A DNA stretch of 51,133 bases from Pseudomonadota bacterium (GTDB lineage: Bacteria; Pseudomonadota; Gammaproteobacteria; Xanthomonadales; Rhodanobacteraceae), in the NCBI GenBank assembly GCA_021827205.1, contig JAKAWV010000022.1:1-51133 (forward strand), given 5' to 3'. The notes under the pieces are model-generated. The model saw only the letters and a program-made list of their open reading frames with translations. It searched no databases and had not been told where the DNA came from. Positions 34,257 to 43,739 of this stretch are shown here, one piece after another. A program made the translations under genes and the position numbers. Within the stretch, counting starts at the first letter, position 1. Each line of letters opens with the position of its first letter.

Positions 34257-34478
34257 GAAAAGTCCTCGGCGAGGGGCAAGGCGCGGCACGGCCGCAATCC
34301 GGACCCGCGCAAGGCCCGGAGTATAGCGACAGCCAGCGTTCACGAAACAAGTATGCGGGTGAAGGCCGCCTGCACAATCGCATGGTCGGCGTGCGGCGCA
34401 TGCAAGGCGCCGGCCGCGGCGCGCCTGCTAGCATCCACGCCGCAGCGGCACTGATGCCGCCCATGCGCGCGAGGCTCC

Positions 34479-35753
<1,275 letters not shown>

Positions 35754-36028
35754 ATTACGATTTCTTGACGTTGCTCCCGCTGATGTTGCGGTAGCGCGCA
35801 CCCGATGGCGGGGATGGACGCTCGTGCGCTGACGCATGATCTGGCGAGCGAGCCTGAAACAACCGGTAACGCCCGCGCGGCGCCATGACTTCCGGCGGGT
35901 GCATCGGCGCGCGCCCGAAGCGAAGCTGAACAAACGCCGGCGCGACGCTGAACTCGACTGGCCCCAAGTCATCGAAACCTGCACCGCGCTGCGGTATCCA
36001 TTCAACCCACTGCTCTGGAGACTGCTCG

Positions 36029-37456
36029 ATGAAAAGGACGCTGCTCAAGCTCGCAGCACTCGCCCTGCTCGTGGCGACACCGCTGGTCAGCGTGGCCGCC
36101 ACAGCCGGCCTGCCTGACTTCACCTCGATCGTGGAGAAATACGGCCCGACGGTAGTCAATGTCCGCGCCGACATCACCCAGCCCAGCCCGTTCAGTCACG
36201 GCCCCGGCGGTCAGCAACAGGCGCAGGTACCGGATATTTTCCGCTTCTTCGGTTTCCCGGTGCCGCCGCAGCAGCAGATGCAGCCCGAGCAGGAAATCTC
36301 CATGGGCTCGGGTTTCATCATCTCGTCCGACGGTTACATCCTTACCAATGATCACGTCGTGGACGGAGCCAAGAAAATCAGCGTGACCCTGGCCGATCAC
36401 CGTGAATTCACCGCCAAACTGGTGGGTGCCGATGCCACGTTTGATATCGCCGTGTTGAAGATCGATGCGAAGAACCTGCCTGTGGTGGCCATCGGCAACT
36501 CCAACGCGCTCAAGCCAGGCCAGTGGGTGCTGGCGATCGGTTCGCCGTTCGGCTTCGATCACACCGTGACCGCGGGCATCGTCAGCGCCGTGGGGCGCAG
36601 CCTGGGCCCCAATGATCAGCAATACACGCCGTTCATCCAGACCGATGTGCCGATCAACCGCGGTAATTCGGGCGGTCCATTGTTCAACATGGACGGCCAG
36701 GTGGTCGGCATCAATTCGCAGATTTTCTCCAACACCGGCGGCTTCATGGGCGTGTCGTTCGCCATCCCCATTGACGTGGCCATGAACGCGGTGCAGCAGA
36801 TCAAGACCAAGGGTTATGTCGAGCGCGGCATGATCGGCGTCTACCTGCAACCGGTGTCGCCGAACACGGCCAAGGGTCTGGGCATGAGCCGCGTCGAGGG
36901 CGCGCTGGTGGCCAGCGTGGTGCCTGGCAGCCCGGCAGCCAAGGCCGGCATCAAGCCTGGCGATGTGATCGTGGCCTACGACGGCAAGACCATCAATTCG
37001 GTGGACGACCTGTCGCCGATGGTAGGGCTGACTCCGCCTGGCAGCATCGCCAAGCTGACCGTCATCCGCTTTGGCAAGACGCTGGACTTCAATGTCAAGG
37101 TTGAACAGGCGCCGCGCGGCAAGCACGCGCTGGCCAGCATGGAACAGGCAATCTCCGGAAATGGGCTTGGCCTGACCGTGCAAGACCTCAGCGCGGGTCA
37201 GCGCGAGCAGCTCAACTTGAAAGCGGGTGAAGGCGTGCAGATCAGCACGGTCAGCGGCCCCTCGCGTGATGCCGGCTTGCGGCCGGGCGACGTGATCCTG
37301 ATGGTGGGTCAGCAGCGCGTTGGCAGCGTGACCCAGTTCGAGAGCGCCGTGCGGGCCTACAAGCCGGGCCAAGTCGCGATCCTGCTGGTGCGCCGCGGCC
37401 AGGTGAGCCAGTTCGTAGCCGTGCCGGTGCCGAAGCCCGGTGCCGGCAAGCAATAA
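36029..37456 (+). CDS. Periplasmic DegP/MucD-type (Do) serine protease
   Basis: 475 aa from ATG 36029. Signal peptide [25 protein letters not shown] trypsin-like domain (~35-260) carries the triad His in LTNDHVVDG, Asp in [12 protein letters not shown] and Ser in [11 protein letters not shown], followed by two PDZ domains (~265-355 and ~380-470; [40 protein letters not shown]). It degrades or refolds misfolded envelope proteins. In Pseudomonas mucD sits beneath algT-mucABC; here no sigma-E operon is adjacent. The 275-bp upstream gap has no assigned gene. Confidence 0.94.
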   Translation: MKRTLLKLAALALLVATPLVSVAATAGLPDFTSIVEKYGPTVVNVRADITQPSPFSHGPGGQQQAQVPDIFRFFGFPVPPQQQMQPEQEISMGSGFIISSDGYILTNDHVVDGAKKISVTLADHREFTAKLVGADATFDIAVLKIDAKNLPVVAIGNSNALKPGQWVLAIGSPFGFDHTVTAGIVSAVGRSLGPNDQQYTPFIQTDVPINRGNSGGPLFNMDGQVVGINSQIFSNTGGFMGVSFAIPIDVAMNAVQQIKTKGYVERGMIGVYLQPVSPNTAKGLGMSRVEGALVASVVPGSPAAKAGIKPGDVIVAYDGKTINSVDDLSPMVGLTPPGSIAKLTVIRFGKTLDFNVKVEQAPRGKHALASMEQAISGNGLGLTVQDLSAGQREQLNLKAGEGVQISTVSGPSRDAGLRPGDVILMVGQQRVGSVTQFESAVRAYKPGQVAILLVRRGQVSQFVAVPVPKPGAGKQ

Positions 37457-37472
37457 CGCGCGGAATATGGCT

Positions 37473-37515
37473 GCCGCCAAGCCGCAGGATGAGTCCTGCG
37501 GCTTGGCATGGCGGC
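37473..37515 (+). other. Long hairpin between the protease gene and lepA
   Basis: CCAAGCCGCAGGA (37477-37489) and TCCTGCGGCTTGG (37494-37506) pair perfectly over 13 bp with a TGAG loop. After a 2-nt bulge the stem continues GCCG/CGGC. There is no T-run, so an mRNA stabiliser or processing site is as likely as a terminator. A CATAAT -10-like box at 37538-37543 might start lepA. Confidence 0.55.
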
Positions 37516-37652
37516 CCCTGCCGCGCCGGCCTTCTGCCATAATCGTCACGCGCCGCCTGCGGGTGGCGTCGATATTCCTCGGAACAGCGCCGCCCCTGGG
37601 CGGCGCGCGGCTGTGTGCGGTGCGCCCAGACCGTCCCCGCACCGTGCAGGCC

Positions 37653-39446
37653 ATGGATCACATCCGCAACTTCTCCATCATCGCCCACATCGACCACGGC
37701 AAGTCCACGCTGGCGGATCGCATCATCCAGTTGTGCGGCGGACTCGAGGCGCGCGAGATGGAGGCGCAGGTGCTGGACTCGAATCCGATCGAGCGCGAGC
37801 GCGGCATCACCATCAAGGCGCAGTCGGTGTCGTTGCCGTACACGGCGCGCGATGGCCGCACCTACATGCTCAATTTCATCGACACCCCCGGCCATGTCGA
37901 CTTCAGCTACGAAGTCAGCCGTTCGCTGGCCGCCTGCGAGGGCGCACTGCTGGTGGTCGACGCTGCGCAAGGCGTGGAGGCGCAGTCTGTGGCCAACTGC
38001 TACACCGCGGTCGAGCAGGGCCTGACCGTGGTGCCGGTGCTCAACAAGATCGACCTGCCCACCGCCGACATCGAGCGTGCCAAGGCCGAGATCGAGGCGG
38101 TGATTGGCATCGACGCCGAGGACGCGATCGCGATCAGCGCCAAGACCGGGCTCAACGTCATCGAGGTGCTGGAGGCCATCGTCGCGCGCATTCCGCCGCC
38201 ACGCCCGCGCGACACCGATCGGCTGCAGGCGCTGATCATCGACTCGTGGTTCGACAACTACATGGGCGTGGTCTCGCTGGTGCGCGTGATGCAGGGCGAG
38301 ATCAAGCCGCGCGACAAGATTCTGGTGATGTCCACCGGACGCATCCACGAAGTCGAGTCGGTGGGTGTGTTCACGCCCAAGCGCAAGCCGCAGGCGCGGC
38401 TGGGTCCGGGCGAGGTGGGCTGGGTCACGGCCAGCATCAAGGATGTGCACGGCGCGCCCGTGGGCGACACGCTGACCCAGGCCGCCAGTCCGGCGGCGCA
38501 TGCGCTGCCCGGTTTCCAGCAGATGCAGCCACGCGTGTTCGCCGGTTTGTTTCCGACCGAGGCGGACGATTACAACGCGCTGCGCGAGGCGCTGGACAAG
38601 CTCAAGCTCAACGATGCCGCGATGTTTTTCGAGCCGGAATCCTCCGAGGCCATGGGCTTCGGCTTTCGCTGCGGATTCCTCGGCCTGCTGCACATGGAGA
38701 TCGTGCAGGAGCGCCTGGAGCGCGAGTACGACCTGGACTTGATCAGCACCGCGCCCACGGTGGTCTACGAGGTGGCGCTGAAGGACGGCAAGGTGATGCG
38801 TCTGGACAATCCGGCCAAGCTGCCGGCGCTGACGCAGATCGAGGAAATCCGCGAGCCGATCATTCTCGCCACCATCCTCACGCCGCCCGATTACGTCGGC
38901 AACGTGATCACGCTGTGCGAGGAAAAACGCGGCGTGCAGCGCTCCATCCACTATCTCGCCACGCAGGTGCAGATCAGTTATGAGCTGCCACTGGCCGAGG
39001 CGGTACTGGATTTCTTCGATCGGCTGAAGTCGGTATCGCGCGGCTATGCCTCGATGGACTACCACTTCGAGCGTTTCCAGTCCGGTCCTTTCGTGCGTGT
39101 CGACGTGCTGATCAATGGCGATCGCGTGGACGCGCTGAGCATGATTTCGCACCGCACCCACGCCGATCGACGTGGTCGGGAACTCGTCGAGCGCATGAAG
39201 GATCTGATTCCCCGTCAGATGTTCGATGTCGCCATCCAGGCGGCGATCGGCGCGCAGGTGATCGCGCGCGCCACGGTCAAGGCCATGCGCAAGAATGTGC
39301 TGGCCAAGTGCTACGGTGGCGACATCTCGCGCAAGAAAAAACTGCTGGAGAAGCAGAAGGAAGGCAAGAAGCGCATGAAGCAGGTGGGCCGCGTGGAAAT
39401 CCCGCAGGAAGCGTTTCTGGCGGTGTTGAAAGTCGACAATAAATAA
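37653..39446 (+). CDS. lepA: Elongation factor 4 (LepA)
   Basis: 597 aa from ATG 37653, the family length. G1 [15 protein letters not shown]2 [11 protein letters not shown]3 [12 protein letters not shown] and G4 NKIDLPTAD all match, followed by domain II, EF-G-like domains III and V and the LepA-unique C-terminal domain ([27 protein letters not shown]). It back-translocates or remodels stalled ribosomes and aids initiation. The lepB gene follows at 31 bp, the standard lepAB operon. Confidence 0.98.
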   Translation: MDHIRNFSIIAHIDHGKSTLADRIIQLCGGLEAREMEAQVLDSNPIERERGITIKAQSVSLPYTARDGRTYMLNFIDTPGHVDFSYEVSRSLAACEGALLVVDAAQGVEAQSVANCYTAVEQGLTVVPVLNKIDLPTADIERAKAEIEAVIGIDAEDAIAISAKTGLNVIEVLEAIVARIPPPRPRDTDRLQALIIDSWFDNYMGVVSLVRVMQGEIKPRDKILVMSTGRIHEVESVGVFTPKRKPQARLGPGEVGWVTASIKDVHGAPVGDTLTQAASPAAHALPGFQQMQPRVFAGLFPTEADDYNALREALDKLKLNDAAMFFEPESSEAMGFGFRCGFLGLLHMEIVQERLEREYDLDLISTAPTVVYEVALKDGKVMRLDNPAKLPALTQIEEIREPIILATILTPPDYVGNVITLCEEKRGVQRSIHYLATQVQISYELPLAEAVLDFFDRLKSVSRGYASMDYHFERFQSGPFVRVDVLINGDRVDALSMISHRTHADRRGRELVERMKDLIPRQMFDVAIQAAIGAQVIARATVKAMRKNVLAKCYGGDISRKKKLLEKQKEGKKRMKQVGRVEIPQEAFLAVLKVDNK

Positions 39447-39477
39447 GCGGCTCACTGAGCTATTTCAAGGAAATGTG

Positions 39478-40317
39478 ATGCAATACTTCTCGCTGATTCT
39501 ATTGCTGCTGACCGTGCTGAGCGGCCTGGTCTGGCTGTTCGACGTGGCGTTTCTGCGCAAGCGCCGCACGGCGCGCGCGGGCGTCGATGGTCTGCCGGCG
39601 CACGAGCCGTGGACGGTGGATTACTCGCGCTCGCTGTTTCCGGTGCTGGCGGCGGTGCTGCTGTTCCGCTCGTTCATCACCGAGCCGTTTCGCATACCGT
39701 CTGGCTCGATGATGCCGACGCTCAAGGTGGGCGATTTCATCCTGGTCAACAAGTTCGCCTACGGCCTGCGCCTGCCGGTGTTCCACACCAAGATCTTGTC
39801 CACCGGCGAGCCGCAGCGCGGCGATGTGGTGGTGTTTCGCTATCCGCTGAACCCGAGCGAGGATTACATCAAGCGCGTGATCGGTCTGCCCGGTGACACC
39901 ATCCAGATTCGCGGCGAACGGATTTACATCAACGGCAAGCTGGTGCCGACGCAGTTGGTCGGCCCTTATCAGGGCGGCTACGGCCGCGAGAGCCGTTTGC
40001 TGGAAGCCAATGGCGCCATGGTGTATCGCGAGCAACTGGGCGCGCACACCAACGACATCGCGGAAATGCCGCAGGTTTACGAGAGCGGTACCTATCAAAC
40101 GCCGACCTGCCATTTCGCGAACACCCATGAGGGCACCTGCAAGGTGCCCCCCCACAGCTACTTCGTCATGGGCGACAATCGCGACAACAGCGCCGACAGT
40201 CGTTTCTGGGGTTTCGTGCCACAGCGCAATCTGGTCGGCAAGGCGTTCATGATCTGGTTCAGTTGGCGCGGGCCGCACGGCGTCGATTTCAAGCGCATCG
40301 GCACGATGATTCATTAG
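39478..40317 (+). CDS. lepB: Signal peptidase I (LepB)
   Basis: 279 aa from ATG 39478; AAGGA is 7 nt upstream and GTG 39475 is less likely. Two N-terminal membrane helices (~2-22, ~55-75) flank a cytoplasmic loop. The catalytic Ser is in PSGSMMPTL (~80) and the general-base Lys in YIKRVIGLPGD (~135); box E is MGDNRDNSADSR. It cleaves signal peptides of exported proteins. Follows lepA and precedes the DUF4845 gene. A long insertion (about 150-210) with a Cys pair (PTCHF...GTCKV) sits in the P2 domain. Confidence 0.96.
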   Translation: MQYFSLILLLLTVLSGLVWLFDVAFLRKRRTARAGVDGLPAHEPWTVDYSRSLFPVLAAVLLFRSFITEPFRIPSGSMMPTLKVGDFILVNKFAYGLRLPVFHTKILSTGEPQRGDVVVFRYPLNPSEDYIKRVIGLPGDTIQIRGERIYINGKLVPTQLVGPYQGGYGRESRLLEANGAMVYREQLGAHTNDIAEMPQVYESGTYQTPTCHFANTHEGTCKVPPHSYFVMGDNRDNSADSRFWGFVPQRNLVGKAFMIWFSWRGPHGVDFKRIGTMIH

Positions 40318-40343
40318 GCGCCAATCGGCGCACGGGAGGGGCA

Positions 40344-40727
40344 ATGAAAACACAGCATCGAGGCATGACCCTGATCGGGTTCGTGTTCATCCTGATCATC
40401 GCCGGGTTCTTCGCCTTCATGGCGATGAAACTGGTGCCGGCCTACGCCGAGTACATGGGCGTGGTCAAGACCGTCAAGGAAACCGCGGCCAAGCCGGGCG
40501 AGATGAGCAAGCCGCTGGCGCAGATCCGCGATGACATGTCGTTCACCGGCAGCTTCCAGTACGTGGACAACAGCACCTTGAGCGGCGCCAAGCTGAGCAT
40601 TGTCACCGGTGGCCCCACGCCCGTGCTGACCATGAGTTACAACAAGATCATTCCGTTTTTATACAACATCAGCTTTTTGCTGCACTTCAAGACCTCGGCG
40701 CCGATGAACACGCAAGGGGCTGGCTGA
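40344..40727 (+). CDS. DUF4845 single-pass membrane protein
   Basis: 127 aa from ATG 40344, with GGAGGGG upstream. Type IV-pilin-like start MKTQHRGMTLIGFVFILIIAGFFAFMAMKLVP, a membrane helix at ~8-28, then a short periplasmic domain (YAEYMGVVKTVKE, SFTGSFQYVDNSTLSGAKL). This family lies between lepB and rnc in many beta- and gammaproteobacteria and has no established role. The MTLIGF helix resembles the N-terminus of pilins, but no cleavage Gly-Phe site is present in the usual form. Confidence 0.85.
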   Translation: MKTQHRGMTLIGFVFILIIAGFFAFMAMKLVPAYAEYMGVVKTVKETAAKPGEMSKPLAQIRDDMSFTGSFQYVDNSTLSGAKLSIVTGGPTPVLTMSYNKIIPFLYNISFLLHFKTSAPMNTQGAG

Positions 40728-40731
40728 GCCC

Positions 40732-41385
40732 GTGCATCTGGCGCATGAATTTCGCGATCCGGCGCTGGCCGAGCTGGCGCTGACGCATCGCAGCGCGGGA
40801 CGGCCCAACAACGAGCGCCTGGAGTTTCTCGGCGATGCATTGCTCAATGCCTTCGTCGCCGAGTTGCTGTTCGAGCACCTCGCGCGCGCGGACGAGGGCG
40901 AACTCACGCGCCAGCGCGCCATGCTGGTCAACGGCCAGGCGCTGGCGCAATTGGCGCGCGAACTGGACATCGGCCCGCGTCTGCATCTGGGTCCGGGTGA
41001 GATGAAAAGTGGCGGCCAGCGCCGCGATTCGATCCTCGCCGATGCCTTCGAGGCGCTGCTCGCGGCGGTGTATCTGGATGCCGGTCTGGAAGCCTGTCGC
41101 GCGCTGGTGCGCACGCTGTTCAAAACGCGCGTCGCCATGCTGGAAAAATCCGCCAAGGACGCCAAGACGCGACTGCAGGAATGGCTGCAGCAGCGCGCGC
41201 TGGGCTTGCCGCAGTACGAACTGGTGCACAGCAGCGGCAGCGATCACGCGCCGCATTTCGAGGTCGATTGCGTGCTGCCGCTGCCCGAGCCGAGGCACTT
41301 CAACGGTGCCGGCAGCAGTCGCCGCGCCGCCGAGCAGGAGGCCGCCGCGCACGCGCTCGCCGCCGTGCTGGAGCGCCGCGCATGA
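40732..41385 (+). CDS. rnc: Ribonuclease III
   Basis: 217 aa from GTG 40732, 4 bp after the DUF4845 stop. RNase III signature NERLEFLGDALLNAFVAELL holds the catalytic Glu and Asp (~20-32); a second metal-binding Asp/Glu pair lies in DSILADAFEALLAAVYLD. The C-terminal dsRNA-binding domain (DAKTRLQEWLQQRALGLPQYELV to SSRRAAEQEAAAHALA) is complete. It cuts double-stranded RNA in rRNA precursors and regulatory duplexes. The protein is slightly short at its N-terminus compared with E. coli. Its TGA overlaps the era ATG. Confidence 0.96.
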   Translation: MHLAHEFRDPALAELALTHRSAGRPNNERLEFLGDALLNAFVAELLFEHLARADEGELTRQRAMLVNGQALAQLARELDIGPRLHLGPGEMKSGGQRRDSILADAFEALLAAVYLDAGLEACRALVRTLFKTRVAMLEKSAKDAKTRLQEWLQQRALGLPQYELVHSSGSDHAPHFEVDCVLPLPEPRHFNGAGSSRRAAEQEAAAHALAAVLERRA

Positions 41386-42281
41386 GCGCGAATGTCAGCC
41401 GTTGCGGGCGCGTGGCCCTGGTGGGGCGGCCGAATGTCGGCAAATCGACGCTGCTCAATGCCCTGCTGGGCACGCATCTGAGTATCGTCAGCCCCAAACC
41501 GCAGACCACGCGTCATCGCATCCTCGGTGTGTGCACGCTGGATGCGGGACAGATCGCATTCGTCGACACGCCGGGCCTGCATCGCGGCGCGCGGCGCGCG
41601 CTCAATCGCAGCCTCAACCGCGCCGTGCACGCGGCGATCACCGCGGTCGACCTGATCGCGCACGTCATCGAGGCCGGGCGCTGGACCGACGAGGATGCCG
41701 CCGTGTACGCGGCGATCACCGGCGAGCGCCTGCCGCGCGTGCTGGTGATCAACAAGATCGATCGTCAGCGCGACAAGTCAAAACTGCTGCCGTTCGTGGC
41801 CAAGTTGACGCAGGATCATCACTATGACGCGGTGCTGTATGCCTCGGCGCTGCGCGGGCAGGGTTTGGACGAGCTGCGCGTGCAGTTGCTGCAGCGCCTG
41901 CCCGAGGGCGTGCCGGCGTTCGCGGCCGAGGACATCACCGACCGCAGCGAGCGCTTCCTGGCCGCCGAGATGGTGCGCGAGCAATTGATGCTGCGCCTGG
42001 GCGATGAGTTGCCTTACTCCACCACGGTCGAGATCGAGCAGTTCAGCGAGCGCGCGGATGGCCTGGCCGAGGTGCACGCGGTGATCTGGGTCGAGCGCGC
42101 AGGCCAGCGCCCGATCGTCATCGGCGATGGCGGCGCCATGCTCAAGCAGGTCGGCAGCGGCGCGCGGCGCGCCATGGAGCGGTTGTTCGGCCGTCGCGTA
42201 TTTCTGCAAACCTGGGTCAAGGTGCACGCCGGCTGGAGCGACAACGAGGCCGAGCTGAAACGCCTCGGCTATACCGACTAG
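41382..42281 (+). CDS. era: Ribosome assembly GTPase Era
   Basis: 299 aa from ATG 41382, overlapping the rnc stop by 4 bp. G1 is GRPNVGKSTLLN, G2 TRHRILG, G3 DTPGLH, G4 NKID and the KH domain has VIGDGGAMLKQVGSGARRAME. Era binds 16S rRNA and is required for 30S maturation. The rnc-era-recO series is conserved in proteobacteria. The G3-adjacent region is normal, so the protein should be fully active. Confidence 0.97.
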   Translation: MSANVSRCGRVALVGRPNVGKSTLLNALLGTHLSIVSPKPQTTRHRILGVCTLDAGQIAFVDTPGLHRGARRALNRSLNRAVHAAITAVDLIAHVIEAGRWTDEDAAVYAAITGERLPRVLVINKIDRQRDKSKLLPFVAKLTQDHHYDAVLYASALRGQGLDELRVQLLQRLPEGVPAFAAEDITDRSERFLAAEMVREQLMLRLGDELPYSTTVEIEQFSERADGLAEVHAVIWVERAGQRPIVIGDGGAMLKQVGSGARRAMERLFGRRVFLQTWVKVHAGWSDNEAELKRLGYTD

Positions 42282-42289
42282 GCACTGGC

Positions 42290-43018
42290 ATGCCCGCGCC
42301 GGTCAGCCTCGAATCGGGCTATGTGCTGCACGCGCGACCGTGGCGCGAAACCTCGCTGCTGCTCGAATGCCTCACCCCCGAGCACGGCCGCATCGGTTTG
42401 GTCGCGCGTGGCGTGCGCGGCGCGCGCACGCAGACCGCGCGCGCCGATCTGCAGCCGCTGCGCCGGCTGCGCCTGAGTTACAGCCGGCAGGGCGAGATGG
42501 GGCGTCTGCACGCGGCCGAGCTGGTGGCGATTCACGCACTCAGCGGCGAGGCCTTGCTGGCGGCGCTGTACGTCAATGAATTGCTGGTGCGCCTGCTGGC
42601 GCGCGAGGACGCGCACGCGCGCCTGTTCGCGCAATACCAGACGCTGCTGGAACAGCTCGCCGGCGCGCGCGCCAGCGCCTGGCTGCTGCGCCGTTTCGAG
42701 CGCGATCTGCTTGGCGCCATGGGCTACGCGCCGTTGCTCGAATGCGAAGCCGAAAGTGGTGTGCCGGTGCAGGCCGGGTTGCGCTACGCCTACGTGCCCG
42801 AGCGCGGCCCGCTGCGCTGGCAGCCGCAACTTGGCGGGCGTGGCGTGAGCGGTGCGGCGCTGCTGGCGCTGGCGCATGACCAGCCACCCGCGACGCAGGA
42901 CTTGCCGGACCTGCGCCGCCTGTTGCGCGAGTTGATCAGCGTGCATCTGGGCGGTCGGGCGCTGGCCTCGTGGTCGTTGGCACCGCTGGCACGATCGCGC
43001 CTGCATGCAGCAGACTGA
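42290..43018 (+). CDS. recO: DNA repair protein RecO
   Basis: 242 aa from ATG 42290, 8 bp after era. The N-terminal OB-fold (ESGYVLHARPWRETSLLLECLTPEHGRIGLVARGVRG) starts with the conserved Leu-x-x-Arg-Pro-x-x-Glu-x-Ser. A helical C-terminal domain follows; the zinc-finger Cys of some RecOs are not present, as in other gammaproteobacteria. RecO loads RecA on SSB-coated DNA with RecR. The last 83 bp overlap the end of the opposite-strand receiver-Hpt gene. Confidence 0.93.
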   Translation: MPAPVSLESGYVLHARPWRETSLLLECLTPEHGRIGLVARGVRGARTQTARADLQPLRRLRLSYSRQGEMGRLHAAELVAIHALSGEALLAALYVNELLVRLLAREDAHARLFAQYQTLLEQLAGARASAWLLRRFERDLLGAMGYAPLLECEAESGVPVQAGLRYAYVPERGPLRWQPQLGGRGVSGAALLALAHDQPPATQDLPDLRRLLRELISVHLGGRALASWSLAPLARSRLHAAD

Positions 43019-43703
43019 GTCGCGTCGCGCCCAGCAGCGCGCGCAGGCGTGCCAGCGTGGCCTCGCACGCGCGACCCCGATTCAGTTCGTCGTGCAGAGC
43101 GGCGGCGGCGTCCTGCAGTTGCAACGCACCGCAGAATCCGCAACTGGCGCGCAACTGGTGTAGGCGCTCGCACAATCCCGGCGGATCGCGCGCCAGCAGG
43201 GTGTCGAACTGCGCCGAGAATTGCGCCAACTCCAGCACCAGCAAACCGCGCAATGCCGCCAACGTGGCTGCACTGCCGGTGGCGGCATGGCCGCGCGCCT
43301 CGTCGAGTTGCACGCCCGCAGCATAGGTGTTCAGCGCTGCCGCGAGCAGGGCCAGGCTCAGCGGTTTGGGCAGTGCATCGCTGAAACCCTGCGCCAGCAG
43401 TTGCGCATGCTGCGCCGCTTCGAGCCCGGCACAGGTGGCGATGGCGACGGTTTCGCGGCTGGCTGATGCGACATCGGCGCGCAACCGGGCCAGCAATTCA
43501 GCGCCATTGCAGCGCGGCAGGTGCAGATCGAGCAGCAGCAGATCGAAGCGCGTGCTGCGTGCGGCATGCAGCGCATCCGCGCCATCGGCGTAATGTTGCA
43601 CGATGCAGCCGAGCGCGGTCAGGGCATCGGCGAGATACAGCGCCGAAACCGCATCGTCCTCCGCCAGCAAGACCTGCAAGTCCCGCGTTAGCGCGGTATT
43701 CAT
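42936..43703 (-). CDS. Response regulator receiver fused to a C-terminal Hpt domain
   Basis: 255 aa from ATG 43703, with GGGGA upstream (43709 is alternative). Residues ~9-125 are a receiver domain: acidic pocket E15/D16, phospho-Asp near D59 in LLLLDLHLP, Lys113 in LPKPLS. Residues ~155-250 form an Hpt-like four-helix domain with His182 in LHQLRASCGFCGA. There is no DNA-binding, GGDEF or kinase part. Such a receiver-Hpt protein acts as a shuttle in a phosphorelay from a hybrid kinase to a further regulator. No kinase gene is adjacent, so its partner is unknown. Confidence 0.85.
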   Translation of the reverse strand: MNTALTRDLQVLLAEDDAVSALYLADALTALGCIVQHYADGADALHAARSTRFDLLLLDLHLPRCNGAELLARLRADVASASRETVAIATCAGLEAAQHAQLLAQGFSDALPKPLSLALLAAALNTYAAGVQLDEARGHAATGSAATLAALRGLLVLELAQFSAQFDTLLARDPPGLCERLHQLRASCGFCGALQLQDAAAALHDELNRGRACEATLARLRALLGATRLSLLHAGAIVPAVPTTTRPAPDRPDAR

Positions 43704-43739
43704 ATCCATTCCCCGGCTGCACTGGCAGAATCGCCGGCA

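Noticed and set aside
35754-36028. Possible small gene between tviB and the protease gene (frame at 35836)
   Set aside because: No ribosome site or conserved residues; both strands are open only because of high GC.
37251-39455. 734-codon minus-strand open frame opposite lepA
   Set aside because: Shadow of lepA; His/Arg-rich translation without domain features.
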